From the NCBI GenBank assembly GCA_021201335.1, contig JAJQFD010000040.1, positions 186,001 to 250,000 on the forward strand: 64,000 nucleotides of DNA. Direction: 5' to 3'. The notes below the pieces were generated by a model. It saw only the letters and a list, made by a program, of their open reading frames with translations. It ran no database searches and was not told where the DNA came from. This stretch comes from Bacteroides sp. GTDB lineage: Bacteria; Bacteroidota; Bacteroidia; Bacteroidales; Bacteroidaceae. The translations under genes and the position numbers were made by a program. How positions within the stretch are numbered: the first letter of the stretch is position 1; every line of letters begins with the position of its first letter. Below, piece after piece: positions 52,781-63,228 of the stretch.

Positions 52781-55504
52781 ATGGACAAAAAAAGAGTTTA
52801 TACCTTTGGTAACGGTCAGGCAGAAGGTAAAGCTGACATGAAAAACCTCCTGGGAGGTAAAGGGGCCAATCTGGCTGAAATGAATTTAATCGGTGTACCG
52901 GTTCCTCCCGGATTCACTATTACAACAGACGTATGCACAGAATACTACACACTGGGAAAAGATAAGGTGGTAGAATTGTTAAAAAATGAAGTTGAGAAGG
53001 CCATTGCTTTGGTTGAAAAGCTGATGAGCTCTAAATTTGGTGATATTGAAAATCCCTTATTAGTATCTGTACGTTCCGGTGCACGTGCCTCTATGCCCGG
53101 TATGATGGATACCATCCTAAACCTTGGATTAAATGACGCTGTAGTTGAAGGCTTAACCCGTAAAACCGGTAATGCGCGTTTTGCATGGGATTCTTACCGT
53201 CGCTTTGTACAAATGTATGGCGATGTGGTATTAGGAATGAAGCCTATCAATAAAAACGATATAGATCCGTTTGAAGAAATTATTGAAGAAGTAAAAGAAG
53301 CTAAAGGTGTTGAACTCGATACTGATCTTACAGTTGAAGATTTGCGGGAATTGGTTGGCAAATTTAAGGCAGCTGTGAAAAACCAAACCGGAAAAGATTT
53401 TCCGGAATCTGCTTATGAGCAACTTTGGGGAGCCATTTGTTCAGTATTCGATTCATGGATGAACGATCGTGCCATTCTTTACCGTAAAATGGAAGGTATT
53501 CCTGCCGAATGGGGTACTGCTGTGAATGTACAAGCCATGGTATTCGGGAATATGGGTGATACGTCGGCTACCGGTGTTTGTTTCTCCCGCGATGCTGCTA
53601 CCGGTGAAGACCAGTTTATCGGTGAATACCTGATTAATGCTCAAGGGGAAGATGTAGTAGCGGGTATCCGTACACCTCAGCAGATTACCAAACTGGGTTC
53701 ACAGCGTTGGGCAGAACTGGCGGGTGTTTCTGAAGAAGATCGCCGATCAAAATATCCGTCGATGGAAGAAGCTATGCCTGAAATATACAAAGAACTGGAT
53801 GCTATTCAAACCAAACTTGAAAACCATTATCGCGATATGCAGGATATGGAATTCACCGTTCAGGAAGGTAAGCTTTGGTTCCTGCAAACACGGAGTGGCA
53901 AGCGTACAGGTGCGGCTATGGTGAAGATTGCTATGGATATGCTTCGCCAGGGAATGATTGATGAAAAAACAGCTTTACTTCGGATTGACGCCAATAAGCT
54001 GGATGAATTGCTTCATCCCATTTTTGATAAGGATGCTTTGAAGAAAGCCAATGTAATAGCGAAAGGGCTGGCTGCTTCTCCGGGTGCTGCTACCGGTAAA
54101 ATTGTTTTCAATGCCGATGATGCTGCTGAATGGGCAACGAGAGGTGAAAACGTTATTATGGTTCGTGTTGAAACTTCTCCGGAAGACCTGGCAGGTATGG
54201 CTGCTGCACAAGGTATCCTTACTGCCCGCGGAGGTATGACTTCACATGCAGCTGTTGTTGCCCGTGGTATGGGTAAATGCTGTGTATCCGGTGCCGGTGC
54301 ACTTAAAATAGACTATGCGACTAAAACTGTAGAAGTAGACGGACTGACATTAAAAGAAGGTGACTATATTTCTCTGAATGGTTCTACCGGAGATATTTAT
54401 CAGGGACAGGTAGCTACTAAAGAAGCTGAATTGGATAATGATTTTAACGAGATCATGAATCTGTCAGATAAGTATACCCGAATGGCTGTGCGTACCAATG
54501 CAGATACACCAAAGGATGCTTCGGTTGCCCGTAAATTTGGTGCCCAAGGTATTGGATTATGTCGTACCGAACATATGTTCTTCGAGGGAGAAAAAATCAA
54601 AGCGATGCGTGAGATGATTCTTGCCGAAGATGCCGAAGGACGCAAGAAGGCTTTAGCGAAAATACTTCCTTACCAACAAGAAGATTTTGAAGGAATATTT
54701 GAAGCAATGGCCGGACTTCCTGTTACTGTTCGTTTACTCGATCCTCCATTGCATGAGTTTGTTCCTCACGATGAGAAAGGACAACAAGAAATGGCTGGTG
54801 CCATGGGTGTGGATGTGAAAGTCATCAAACAACGCGTGGATGCTCTTCATGAGCAAAACCCAATGTTAGGTCATCGGGGTGCTCGTTTAGGAAATACCTA
54901 TCCTGAAATTACAGAAATGCAAACGCGTGCTATTTTGGGTGCAGCATTAAATCTGAAGAAAAAAGATATAGTAGCTATGCCTGAAATCATGGTCCCATTG
55001 ACGGGTATATTGTATGAATTCCTGGAACAGGAAAAGATCATTCGTTCTACTGCTGCCAAGTTGTTTGAAGAAACTGGAGATTCAATTGATTTTAAAGTAG
55101 GAACGATGATTGAAATTCCTCGTGCTGCTCTTACTGCCGATCGTATTGCTTCTGCTGCTGAATTCTTCTCGTTTGGTACCAACGACTTAACCCAAATGAC
55201 GTTTGGTTATTCCCGCGACGATATTGCTTCCTTCCTCCCTGTATATCTGGAAAAGAAAATATTGAAATTTGATCCATTCCAGGTATTGGATCAAAACGGA
55301 GTAGGACAATTGGTACGTATGGCTACCGAAAAAGGTCGTGCCGTGCGTCCTGACCTTAAATGTGGTATTTGTGGCGAACACGGAGGAGAACCTTCATCTG
55401 TTAAATTCTGTAACAGTGTAGGTTTGAATTATGTAAGTTGTTCGCCGTTTAGAGTACCTATAGCACGCTTGGCGGCGGCGCAGGCGGTGCTGGAACAAGG
55501 ATAA
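52781..55504 (+). CDS. ppdK: Pyruvate, phosphate dikinase
   Basis: 907 aa, full length. The ATP-grasp N-terminal domain has GGKGANLAEM (about residues 26-35) and RSGARASMPGMMDT; the swivelling phosphohistidine domain has GGMTSHAAVVARGMG (catalytic His about 491); the C-terminal PEP/pyruvate TIM barrel has CGICGEHGG (catalytic Cys). It interconverts pyruvate + ATP + Pi and PEP + AMP + PPi in the cytosol and lets PPi support glycolysis or allows gluconeogenesis. It has its own promoter and terminator. Confidence 0.97.
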   Translation: MDKKRVYTFGNGQAEGKADMKNLLGGKGANLAEMNLIGVPVPPGFTITTDVCTEYYTLGKDKVVELLKNEVEKAIALVEKLMSSKFGDIENPLLVSVRSGARASMPGMMDTILNLGLNDAVVEGLTRKTGNARFAWDSYRRFVQMYGDVVLGMKPINKNDIDPFEEIIEEVKEAKGVELDTDLTVEDLRELVGKFKAAVKNQTGKDFPESAYEQLWGAICSVFDSWMNDRAILYRKMEGIPAEWGTAVNVQAMVFGNMGDTSATGVCFSRDAATGEDQFIGEYLINAQGEDVVAGIRTPQQITKLGSQRWAELAGVSEEDRRSKYPSMEEAMPEIYKELDAIQTKLENHYRDMQDMEFTVQEGKLWFLQTRSGKRTGAAMVKIAMDMLRQGMIDEKTALLRIDANKLDELLHPIFDKDALKKANVIAKGLAASPGAATGKIVFNADDAAEWATRGENVIMVRVETSPEDLAGMAAAQGILTARGGMTSHAAVVARGMGKCCVSGAGALKIDYATKTVEVDGLTLKEGDYISLNGSTGDIYQGQVATKEAELDNDFNEIMNLSDKYTRMAVRTNADTPKDASVARKFGAQGIGLCRTEHMFFEGEKIKAMREMILAEDAEGRKKALAKILPYQQEDFEGIFEAMAGLPVTVRLLDPPLHEFVPHDEKGQQEMAGAMGVDVKVIKQRVDALHEQNPMLGHRGARLGNTYPEITEMQTRAILGAALNLKKKDIVAMPEIMVPLTGILYEFLEQEKIIRSTAAKLFEETGDSIDFKVGTMIEIPRAALTADRIASAAEFFSFGTNDLTQMTFGYSRDDIASFLPVYLEKKILKFDPFQVLDQNGVGQLVRMATEKGRAVRPDLKCGICGEHGGEPSSVKFCNSVGLNYVSCSPFRVPIARLAAAQAVLEQG

Positions 55505-55539
55505 CCTATTGTTTATAAATAGGGTGAGTTAATAAACTG

Positions 55540-55578
55540 TTAAGGGATTTTCTTAGTTTTTTTAGGAAAATCCCTTAA
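55540..55578 (+). terminator. Intrinsic terminator
   Basis: Perfect 13-base arms TTAAGGGATTTTC (55540-55552) and GAAAATCCCTTAA (55566-55578). It ends ppdK. Confidence 0.75.
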
Positions 55579-55655
55579 TTTATTAATAGCGAATTGAATA
55601 AATGCGCTTTTTTATCGGTTTTATAACTCGATACTTCTTGGATTAGTTATGGAAA

Positions 55656-55687
55656 ATTGTATAATTCATTTCAGGACTTTACATTTG
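55656..55687 (+). promoter_or_regulatory. Putative promoter for the outer-membrane barrel gene
   Basis: TACATTTG (55680-55687) matches the -7 box, with ATTG (55656-55659) 20 nt upstream. Confidence 0.55.
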
Positions 55688-55740
55688 TGCACAAACATTT
55701 AGAGAGAACTAATAAAATTTGAAACTAAAAACGACAAAAA

Positions 55741-56286
55741 ATGAAAAAGATTCTTTTACTATTAGTTGTTATAGTTGCTGCGACAAGTGTCAGCGCTCAG
55801 GTTTATGTGGGTGGAAATGTAGGTTTCTGGCGTGATGATGACGCTGATTATACAAATTTCAGATTTGAACCTGAAATAGGCTATAATCTGGATAATCAAT
55901 GGGCGCTGGGTATTAACCTGGGATATCTCCATTCGAAAGGTAAATATAATCTTATAGGATATGAAGGAACGGTAAAATTGAATGCCTTAATGGCTGCTCC
56001 TTATGTTCGTTATACCTATTTAGAGGCAGGAATTGTTCGCTTGTTTTTAGATGGAGGTTTTGGCTTTACAACATGGAAAGTTAAAGGGCATGACTCTGAA
56101 AATGGATTTGAAATAGGTATTAAACCTGGAATTGCCATTAAATTAAATGACAGAATTAGCTTAACTGGAAAAGTTGGTTTTGTAGGGTATAGGGATGATT
56201 ATTTATATGCTGCAGATGATTCCAATGGTTTTGGTCTCAGTTTAGCCGGTGAAGATTTGACAGTTGGTATTAGTGTAAACTTCTGA
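55741..56286 (+). CDS. Small outer-membrane beta-barrel protein
   Basis: 181 aa with a signal peptide (residues 1-20, cleaved after SVSA). About eight amphipathic beta-strands follow, with aromatic ends (VYVGGNVGFWRDD, WALGINLGYLHSKG, ISLTGKVGFVGY) and a terminal Phe (VGISVNF), the C-terminal signature for Bam-assembled porin-like barrels. Its role is structural or adhesive; no pore function can be read. Single gene, followed by a terminator. Confidence 0.85.
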   Translation: MKKILLLLVVIVAATSVSAQVYVGGNVGFWRDDDADYTNFRFEPEIGYNLDNQWALGINLGYLHSKGKYNLIGYEGTVKLNALMAAPYVRYTYLEAGIVRLFLDGGFGFTTWKVKGHDSENGFEIGIKPGIAIKLNDRISLTGKVGFVGYRDDYLYAADDSNGFGLSLAGEDLTVGISVNF

Positions 56287-56326
56287 TCATACTGAAGTTT
56301 AGTTTTTTAATGTTATATTTTTCTGG

Positions 56327-56358
56327 AAAAGGTACTTGTGAAACAGGTACCTTTTCAT
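56327..56358 (+). terminator. Intrinsic terminator
   Basis: Nine-base arms AAAAGGTAC (56327-56335) and GTACCTTTT (56347-56355). Confidence 0.75.
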
Positions 56359-56441
56359 CGTAACTATTGATAATTAATATGTTATGTTTTATTTGTTGTC
56401 CTGACATTTATATATAATTGTATTAATTAAAAAATTAAGTT

Positions 56442-57758
56442 ATGAAAATGAAAGGCTTAGTAAATTTAAAAAAGAGTGTATTTGTTTTTCTGGTATTTAT
56501 TTCTTTTTTTGCGTTCAGTTGTCAGGATGGAGAAATATTGAGTAATGATAATCCCAATTCTGAAATTCCTGCAGGAGAAGATCCTGTTATAGATGGTGAA
56601 GTGCTAAAAGAATTTACGGTTGATGAACTTCTTTCCATGAAATCTCATTTGGATACGAATGGAATAGAGACATCAGATCTTGATTTTTCTCAGGATGAAG
56701 TTTCTTCCAGAGGTAAAATAAGCAGTGTTCTTTTGAGGGCCATTAAAGTAACCACTAAAAGTCCTCATCCGGCAGATCCAACCAAGCTAATAGATTTATC
56801 AGGAGTTATTCTTGTTCCGAAATATTCTTTTACTCCCTTACGTCTGGTGGTAGCTCCTGTTCCCACATTTACTGCCAATGCTCAAGCTCCTTCTAACTTA
56901 TTTAAAAATAGTATATCCTTAATGAGTGACGGCTTATTAAATTATTTGTATTTCTGGTCACTCGAAGCGTATAAAGGATTTGCTGTTTTATTGCCTGATT
57001 ATCCCGGATTTGGTGATTCTTATCAACAATGTTTTCCTCCTTATGTTGTGCAAAAGCCGATGGTAAATAGTACTATTGATATTACCAAAGCCGCACAAAA
57101 AGTATTGAAGAATAATGGTTATAGATATAAATCCGATATTATTATTACGGGTTATTCACAAGGAGCATTTGTCGCAACTTCCACAGCCAGAGAACTGGAG
57201 CTTAATCCTTCACATGGATTGAATGTATCTTTGCTGGTTGCTGGAGGCACACCTGCCAACTTAAGATATATGATAGACACTGCTTTAGAAGTAGGGCAAT
57301 TCCAACCAGGTTATTTATTACCTTATGCTGCCTGTGGATTTAAAAGAAACGGGTATCCCGATATTGTTTTTTCAGATATTTTTAAAGAGCCGTATGCATC
57401 TAATCTTTATAGCTACTTTGATGGTACCCATACTGATTTGAGCACGGCATTTCCTGCTGAAATAACCGACTTATATACCGAGGATATAATAAATAATTGG
57501 ACTACTTCATCCAAATACGCTCTTATTAGAAATGCGGTAGATCAAAACAATATTCAGCCATGGAAAAACCGATGCCGAATGATTATGGTGCATGGACATC
57601 AAGATGTAACCGTACATTATGAGAATGCCCGAGATTTTGCTTCCCGTCAAAATCTCATGGGAGGTGATGTGATATTCAAAACAGTATATGGTGATCATTT
57701 AACATCAGTAGTGAATTACTATATATGGGCATCAAATACATTGTTATTATATAGATAA
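56442..57758 (+). CDS. Alpha/beta-hydrolase lipoprotein (secretory-lipase-like)
   Basis: 438 aa (or 436 from ATG 56448). Lipobox FFAFSCQDG (Cys27). Alpha/beta-hydrolase elements: LLPDYPGFGDSY (oxyanion-side loop), ITGYSQGAFVATSTA (nucleophilic Ser in GYSQG, about residue 240), MVHGHQDVTVHYENA (acid Asp, about 390) and YGDHLTSVVNYY (His, about 418). It is probably an esterase or lipase on the surface or in the periplasm; the substrate is unknown. Upstream -7 match is weak. Confidence 0.82.
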   Translation: MKMKGLVNLKKSVFVFLVFISFFAFSCQDGEILSNDNPNSEIPAGEDPVIDGEVLKEFTVDELLSMKSHLDTNGIETSDLDFSQDEVSSRGKISSVLLRAIKVTTKSPHPADPTKLIDLSGVILVPKYSFTPLRLVVAPVPTFTANAQAPSNLFKNSISLMSDGLLNYLYFWSLEAYKGFAVLLPDYPGFGDSYQQCFPPYVVQKPMVNSTIDITKAAQKVLKNNGYRYKSDIIITGYSQGAFVATSTARELELNPSHGLNVSLLVAGGTPANLRYMIDTALEVGQFQPGYLLPYAACGFKRNGYPDIVFSDIFKEPYASNLYSYFDGTHTDLSTAFPAEITDLYTEDIINNWTTSSKYALIRNAVDQNNIQPWKNRCRMIMVHGHQDVTVHYENARDFASRQNLMGGDVIFKTVYGDHLTSVVNYYIWASNTLLLYR

Positions 57759-57790
57759 AATTTTGCGAAACTATTTATCTTAGATTAGGA

Positions 57791-57817
57791 TTCCGGGCTT
57801 GTCCCGGAATTTTTTTT
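57791..57817 (+). terminator. Intrinsic terminator
   Basis: Seven-base arms TTCCGGG (57791-57797) and CCCGGAA (57803-57809), followed by eight T. Confidence 0.9.
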
Positions 57818-58120
57818 ATCTTTTGGGTAACGTTTGAAGATTATCACTTTAGGAAATATGATGTGCAGAAAAATAGTCTCTAATTTATATTTCTAGCTTG
57901 CAAGTTTTGGAAATATCAAAATATTTTTATATTATTGTTGTTTACTTGTGTAAATGGTCTAAAATGATATTCATTCTAAGTTATTTATACTCGAAAAACC
58001 TATTCATATTGAATTAATTGCTAAGAAGTTTATTTTCCAAGGAGAAAACGTAAGTAACCAATGGATTTGTTTTTGACCTTTATAAGTTTATTAATTTTTT
58101 GCATTAAAACATGATTAAAA
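57818..58120. other. AT-rich upstream region of the TCA operon
   Basis: No gene, repeat or full TAnnTTTG box. An ATTTTTTGC near 58100 is one base off the -7 consensus and might serve the aconitase gene. Confidence 0.35.
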
Positions 58121-60379
58121 ATGAAGAGCAATATTGAAACTGTAACACAGTGTTATAATACACTACCTCAATCTGTAAAAGATGCACGTAAACTATTGGG
58201 AAAACCTCTTACCCATACTGAAAAAATCTTGTATGCTCATCTATATAATGCACAGGAAAAGAAAACGTATAAACGTGGTGATGACTATGTAAATTTCCGT
58301 CCCGACCGTGTAGCCATGCAGGATGCTACAGCACAAATGGCTTTATTGCAGTTTATGAATTCAGGTATGGATGAATCACTGGTACCAGCCACAGTTCATT
58401 GTGACCATTTGATTCAAGCTTATCAAGGAGCAAAGACTGACCTTGAAATTGCTGAAATAACGAATAAGGAAGTCTATGATTTTCTGCGAACAGTGAGTGA
58501 TAAGTTTGGTATCGGTTTTTGGAAGCCGGGGGCAGGAATCATTCATCAGGTGGTGCTTGAAAATTATGCATTTCCGGGTGGTATGATGATAGGAACCGAT
58601 TCGCATACTCCCAATGCCGGAGGATTGGGAATGATTGCTATTGGTGTGGGGGGCGCCGATGCTGTAGATGTAATGACAGGTATGGAATGGGAGTTGAAAA
58701 TGCCACGTATTATTGGAGTTAATCTGACCGGAAAATTGTCTGGATGGGCTTCTCCCAAAGATATTATATTGAAGTTGGCAGGCATTCTAACGGTAAAAGG
58801 TGGAACAAATGCGATAATTGAATATTTTGGAGAAGGAACTTCATCTCTTTCGGCTACCGGAAAAGCAACCATTTGCAATATGGGAGCTGAAGTAGGGGCA
58901 ACGACTTCTATTTTCCCTTATGACGAAGAAATGAAAAGATACCTGATAGCTACCAACAGAGAAAAAGTAGCTGAAATGGCAGATGCTATTCAGGAGAACT
59001 TAAAAGCTGATCCTGAAGTTTCAGAACAACCGGAAAAGTATTACGATCGGGTGATTGAAATTAATCTTTCGGAACTGGAACCTTACATCAATGGTCCTTT
59101 TACCCCTGACGCGGCGACACCTATTTCTGAATTTGCTGAAAAAGTTAAAGCCAATGATTATCCCCGGAAGATGGAGGTCGGACTGATCGGTTCCTGTACA
59201 AATTCTTCCTATCAGGATTTAAGCAGAGTTGCTTCATTGGCCCGTCAGGCTGTTGTAAAGAAATTAAATGTTGCTAGCCCACTGCTGGTTAATCCCGGTT
59301 CGGAAATGATTCGTTATACAGCTGAACGGGATGGAATGATCCGGAATTTTGAAGAAATTGGCGGAGTTATTATGGCGAATGCCTGTGGGGCTTGTATTGG
59401 TCAGTGGAAACGGGTAACTGATGACAATACCCGAAAAAATTCGATTGTGACATCGTTTAACCGTAATTTTGCCAAACGCGCGGATGGAAATCCAAATACG
59501 TATGCTTTTGTAGCCTCCCCTGAATTAACCATGGCATTAACTATTGCTGGGGATTTATGTTTTAACCCTTTGACAGACACATTGATTAACACTGCCGGTG
59601 AAAAAGTAAAACTGGATCCTCCAACGGGTGATACTTTGCCTCGGAAAGGGTTTGAAGTTCAGAAAAAAGGATATCTGGAACCTACAAAAGCAGTAGAAGA
59701 GGTTTTGATCTCTCCAATTTCTGATCGTTTGCAAAAACTGGAACCGTTTAAAGCCTGGGATGAAACTGATATAATAAATATGCGACTTCTAATAAAGACT
59801 CTGGGTAAATGTACTACCGATCATATTTCGATGGCAGGCCCGTGGTTGCGCTTCCGGGGACATCTGGAAAATATTTCGGATAATTTATTAATGGGAGCTA
59901 TGAATGCGTTTAATGGAAAAACCAATAGTGTGTTGAATCCTTTTACAAATAAGTATGATGCAGTTTCTTCTGTAGCAAGATCTTTCAAAAAAGAAGGTAT
60001 CAATTCTATCATAGTAGCCGAAGATAATTATGGAGAGGGTTCATCCCGCGAACATGCGGCCATGGAACCTCGTTTCCTGAATGCACGGGTAGTACTGGCC
60101 AAGTCTTTTGCACGTATACATGAAACTAATTTGAAAAAACAGGGAATGCTGGCATTGACTTTTTCCGATCCGGCGGATTTTGAGAGGATACGGGAAGATG
60201 ATCAAGTAAGTGTAAAAGGATTGACTTCTTTTACTCCAGGCAAGCAACTAATTATCATATTGACTCATGCAGATGGTTCGACAGAATCCTTCCTTGCCAA
60301 CCATACTTATAATAATACACAGATTGAATGGTTTAAAGCCGGGTCTGCCTTGAATTATAATGCAAGGAAAAATAAATAA
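58121..60379 (+). CDS. Aconitate hydratase
   Basis: 752 aa, mitochondrial/eukaryote-like aconitase length. The [4Fe-4S] ligands are seen in [11 protein letters not shown] and [10 protein letters not shown]; the active-site His/Asp region reads [13 protein letters not shown] and the swivel domain has [14 protein letters not shown] (Ser-Arg substrate-binding). It isomerises citrate to isocitrate. It is the first of three genes (30-nt gap to isocitrate dehydrogenase), which form the oxidative TCA branch. Confidence 0.96.
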   Translation: MKSNIETVTQCYNTLPQSVKDARKLLGKPLTHTEKILYAHLYNAQEKKTYKRGDDYVNFRPDRVAMQDATAQMALLQFMNSGMDESLVPATVHCDHLIQAYQGAKTDLEIAEITNKEVYDFLRTVSDKFGIGFWKPGAGIIHQVVLENYAFPGGMMIGTDSHTPNAGGLGMIAIGVGGADAVDVMTGMEWELKMPRIIGVNLTGKLSGWASPKDIILKLAGILTVKGGTNAIIEYFGEGTSSLSATGKATICNMGAEVGATTSIFPYDEEMKRYLIATNREKVAEMADAIQENLKADPEVSEQPEKYYDRVIEINLSELEPYINGPFTPDAATPISEFAEKVKANDYPRKMEVGLIGSCTNSSYQDLSRVASLARQAVVKKLNVASPLLVNPGSEMIRYTAERDGMIRNFEEIGGVIMANACGACIGQWKRVTDDNTRKNSIVTSFNRNFAKRADGNPNTYAFVASPELTMALTIAGDLCFNPLTDTLINTAGEKVKLDPPTGDTLPRKGFEVQKKGYLEPTKAVEEVLISPISDRLQKLEPFKAWDETDIINMRLLIKTLGKCTTDHISMAGPWLRFRGHLENISDNLLMGAMNAFNGKTNSVLNPFTNKYDAVSSVARSFKKEGINSIIVAEDNYGEGSSREHAAMEPRFLNARVVLAKSFARIHETNLKKQGMLALTFSDPADFERIREDDQVSVKGLTSFTPGKQLIIILTHADGSTESFLANHTYNNTQIEWFKAGSALNYNARKNK

Positions 60380-60409
60380 GTGTGTAAAACAATAAAACGA
60401 TAATCAAAT

Positions 60410-61669
60410 ATGCTGAAAGTTATAAATGGAAAATTGAGCGTGCCGGATATGGTTACAGTACCTTATATTATAGGCGATGGTGTAGGACCGGAGATAATGC
60501 CTGTTTGTCAGGCTGTTGTCAATGCCGCATTGGAAAAAGCATATGAAGGAACAAAGAAAATTGAATGGAAGGAAGTGTTGGCAGGTGAACGTTCTTTTCA
60601 GCAAAATGGAAGTTGGTTACCGGATGAAACCCTGGATACATTCAAAGAATATTTAATAGGAATTAAAGGACCCTTGACTACTCCAGTTGGAGGAGGTATT
60701 CGGTCGCTGAATGTAGCTTTACGGCAAACACTTGATTTGTATGCCTGTTTGCGCCCGGTAAGATGGTTTAGAGGCGTTAATTCTCCGCTGAAAGAACCTC
60801 AAAAAGTAAATATGGTAATCTTCAGAGAGAACACGGAAGATATTTATGCCGGGATAGAATGGAAGGAAGGAACACCTGAAGCTGCAAAGTTTTTGCATTT
60901 TCTGGAAACAGAAATGAAAGTGAAGAATATCCGTTTTCCTGACTCTTCTTCATTTGGAGTAAAACCAGTATCTAGGGAAGGGACCGAACGTCTGGTTCGC
61001 TCTGCTATTGAATATGCACTGGAACATAAATATCCCAGTGTTACCCTTGTACACAAAGGCAATATCATGAAATATACGGAAGGGGGATTTAAACTTTGGG
61101 GATATGCGTTAGCTCGAAGAGAATTCTCGGATAAAGTATTTACCATGATGGAATATGATATCATTTCTAAAGAAGAGGGAAAAGAAATGGCAAAGAATTA
61201 TTTGCGGAGTGCGATGCAGGAAGGTAAACTTATTATAAAAGACGTAATTGCCGATGCATTCCTTCAAAATACCTTATTGAAACCGGAAGAATATTCTGTA
61301 ATTGCGACTTTAAATTTGAATGGAGACTATATCTCTGATCAATTAGCAGCGATGGTAGGGGGAATTGGCATTGCTCCCGGAGCAAATATTAATTATAAAA
61401 CAGGACATGCTATTTTTGAAGCTACCCATGGCACGGCTCCGGATATAGCCGGAGAGAATAAAGCAAACCCTTCTTCTTTACTTCTTTCAGCAGTTATGAT
61501 GTTGGAATATCTGGAATGGGGGAAAGCAGCTCTCCTAATTATAAAAGCGATTGAAGATTGTTTCGAACAAAATAAAGCGACGGGAGATCTGGCTCGTTTT
61601 ATGGAAAACGGTACAATACTTACTACTTCTACTTTTGGTGAAGAACTAATTACCTTAATTAAATCATAA
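60410..61669 (+). CDS. icd: NADP-dependent isocitrate dehydrogenase
   Basis: 419 aa. Substrate-binding [19 protein letters not shown] (about residues 102-120; the Ser and Arg bind isocitrate), [13 protein letters not shown], catalytic Tyr/Lys in the [11 protein letters not shown] region, and the metal/cofactor-binding GDYISDQ and HGTAPDIAG. The order and length match the dimeric bacterial family. It oxidises isocitrate to 2-oxoglutarate. It is the middle gene of the operon. Confidence 0.95.
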   Translation: MLKVINGKLSVPDMVTVPYIIGDGVGPEIMPVCQAVVNAALEKAYEGTKKIEWKEVLAGERSFQQNGSWLPDETLDTFKEYLIGIKGPLTTPVGGGIRSLNVALRQTLDLYACLRPVRWFRGVNSPLKEPQKVNMVIFRENTEDIYAGIEWKEGTPEAAKFLHFLETEMKVKNIRFPDSSSFGVKPVSREGTERLVRSAIEYALEHKYPSVTLVHKGNIMKYTEGGFKLWGYALARREFSDKVFTMMEYDIISKEEGKEMAKNYLRSAMQEGKLIIKDVIADAFLQNTLLKPEEYSVIATLNLNGDYISDQLAAMVGGIGIAPGANINYKTGHAIFEATHGTAPDIAGENKANPSSLLLSAVMMLEYLEWGKAALLIIKAIEDCFEQNKATGDLARFMENGTILTTSTFGEELITLIKS

Positions 61670-61710
61670 AACAATGGCCCTATGGAAAAAAAGAGTATTT
61701 AGTTTATAAA

Positions 61711-63030
61711 TTGGCAGACACCATCAAAACATCATCGAAGATTGACAATAAATTGTTCAATAAGTACGATGTAAAACGTGGTCTGCGTAACGAAGATGGT
61801 TCGGGTGTCTTAGTCGGACTTACCCGTATTGGGAATGTTGTAGGCTATGAAAGAACAAAAGACGGTAAATTGAAACCAATTCCTGGCAAATTATTTTATC
61901 GGGGATATGATATTGAAGACTTGGTACATGGTTTGATGGCAGAGAAACGTTTGGGTTTTGAAGAGATCGCATATTTGTTGCTTTCCGGTAGTTTGCCCGA
62001 TTCGGATGAACTGAAACAATTTCGTGAACTTATTTATGAAAATATGCCTTTAACGCATGAAACTACCATGAGTATTTTGCGATTAAGAGGTTCTAATATT
62101 ATGAATATTCTGGCTCGGAGTGTGCTGGAAATGTATACGTACGATGATAAAGCGGATGAACTGACTCGTGATAATGAAATGAAGCAGTCCATTGAGCTGA
62201 TATCACGATTTCCCACGATTATTGCCTATGCATATAATGTAGTGAGGCACAATAGTAAAGGACGTTCGTTACATATTCGTCATCCGAATCCGGAAATGTC
62301 ATTTGCTGAGAACTTTCTGTATATGTTGAAAAAGGATTATACAGAACTGGATGCCCGCACCTTAGATATACTCCTTATCTTACAGGCAGAACATGGAGGA
62401 GGTAACAACTCAACTTTTACTGTGCGTGTAACTTCATCCAGTCAGACAGACATTTATTCATCTATTGCGGCAGGTATTGGTTCTTTGAAAGGTCCTTTAC
62501 ATGGAGGTGCCAATATTCAGGTAGTAGATATGTTTAGCCATCTGAAAGAAAATATTCAGAATTGGAAGGATATTGAGGAAATTGATGCATATTTCACTCG
62601 GATTTTAAAAAAAGAAGCTTATAATAAGACCGGATTGATTTATGGGATTGGCCATGCTGTATATACAATTTCTGATCCTCGTGCTTTATTACTTCGAGAA
62701 ATAGCCCGTGAGCTAGCTAAGGAAAAAGGAAGGAGTGAAGAATTTGAATTTCTGGAATTACTAGAGGAACGTGCAGTAAGAGTTTTTGCCGAAGTAAAAA
62801 ACAACGGAAAAACCGTATCAAGTAATGTAGACTTTTATTCAGGTTTTGTATATGAGTTAATAGGATTGCCCATTGAAATATATACTCCTTTGTTTGCAAT
62901 GGCTCGCATTGTAGGATGGACAGCACACCGGAATGAGGAATTGAACTTTGCAGGTAAACGGATTATTCGTCCGGCATATAAAAATATTATTTCAGATATT
63001 GCGGAGTATATTCCTATCAAAGAGCGATAG
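61711..63030 (+). CDS. gltA: Citrate synthase, with a likely frameshift at its start
   Basis: 439 aa from a TTG at 61711. Citrate-synthase motifs: KLFYRGYDIEDLVHG, GGGNNSTFTVRV (catalytic His in the preceding AEHGGGNN), GPLHGGANIQV and YGIGHAVYTISDPRA. It condenses oxaloacetate and acetyl-CoA. Start problem: no ATG is in frame. The in-frame upstream codons read EYLVYKLADTIK, and an ATG at 61682 would join them if the run of seven A (61686-61692) had eight, giving MEKKEYLVYKLADTIK. As written that ATG gives only a six-codon peptide. Either translation starts at TTG or one A is missing. The gap to icd is small, so the two are one operon. Confidence 0.93.
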   Translation: MADTIKTSSKIDNKLFNKYDVKRGLRNEDGSGVLVGLTRIGNVVGYERTKDGKLKPIPGKLFYRGYDIEDLVHGLMAEKRLGFEEIAYLLLSGSLPDSDELKQFRELIYENMPLTHETTMSILRLRGSNIMNILARSVLEMYTYDDKADELTRDNEMKQSIELISRFPTIIAYAYNVVRHNSKGRSLHIRHPNPEMSFAENFLYMLKKDYTELDARTLDILLILQAEHGGGNNSTFTVRVTSSSQTDIYSSIAAGIGSLKGPLHGGANIQVVDMFSHLKENIQNWKDIEEIDAYFTRILKKEAYNKTGLIYGIGHAVYTISDPRALLLREIARELAKEKGRSEEFEFLELLEERAVRVFAEVKNNGKTVSSNVDFYSGFVYELIGLPIEIYTPLFAMARIVGWTAHRNEELNFAGKRIIRPAYKNIISDIAEYIPIKER

Positions 63031-63153
63031 TTCTTGTTCCATATTGGAAATAAGTCGGGAATTTGAGAATAATTGCTGGTTAATATTCTTAACTTCCTGA
63101 CTCTTTTGTTTTTAACTCTTTAACTTTTGTTTTATTAATCCGATTAATTGTTC

Positions 63154-63161
63154 TATTTTTG
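63154..63161 (+). promoter_or_regulatory. -7 box for the L,D-transpeptidase gene
   Basis: TATTTTTG matches TAnnTTTG, 67 nt before ATG 63229. Confidence 0.5.
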
Positions 63162-63228
63162 CAAACAAAAGTAATTTACCCTTTGTTTTAACACAGACGA
63201 AGATTAGAACACCTATTGCAAATTTTGA

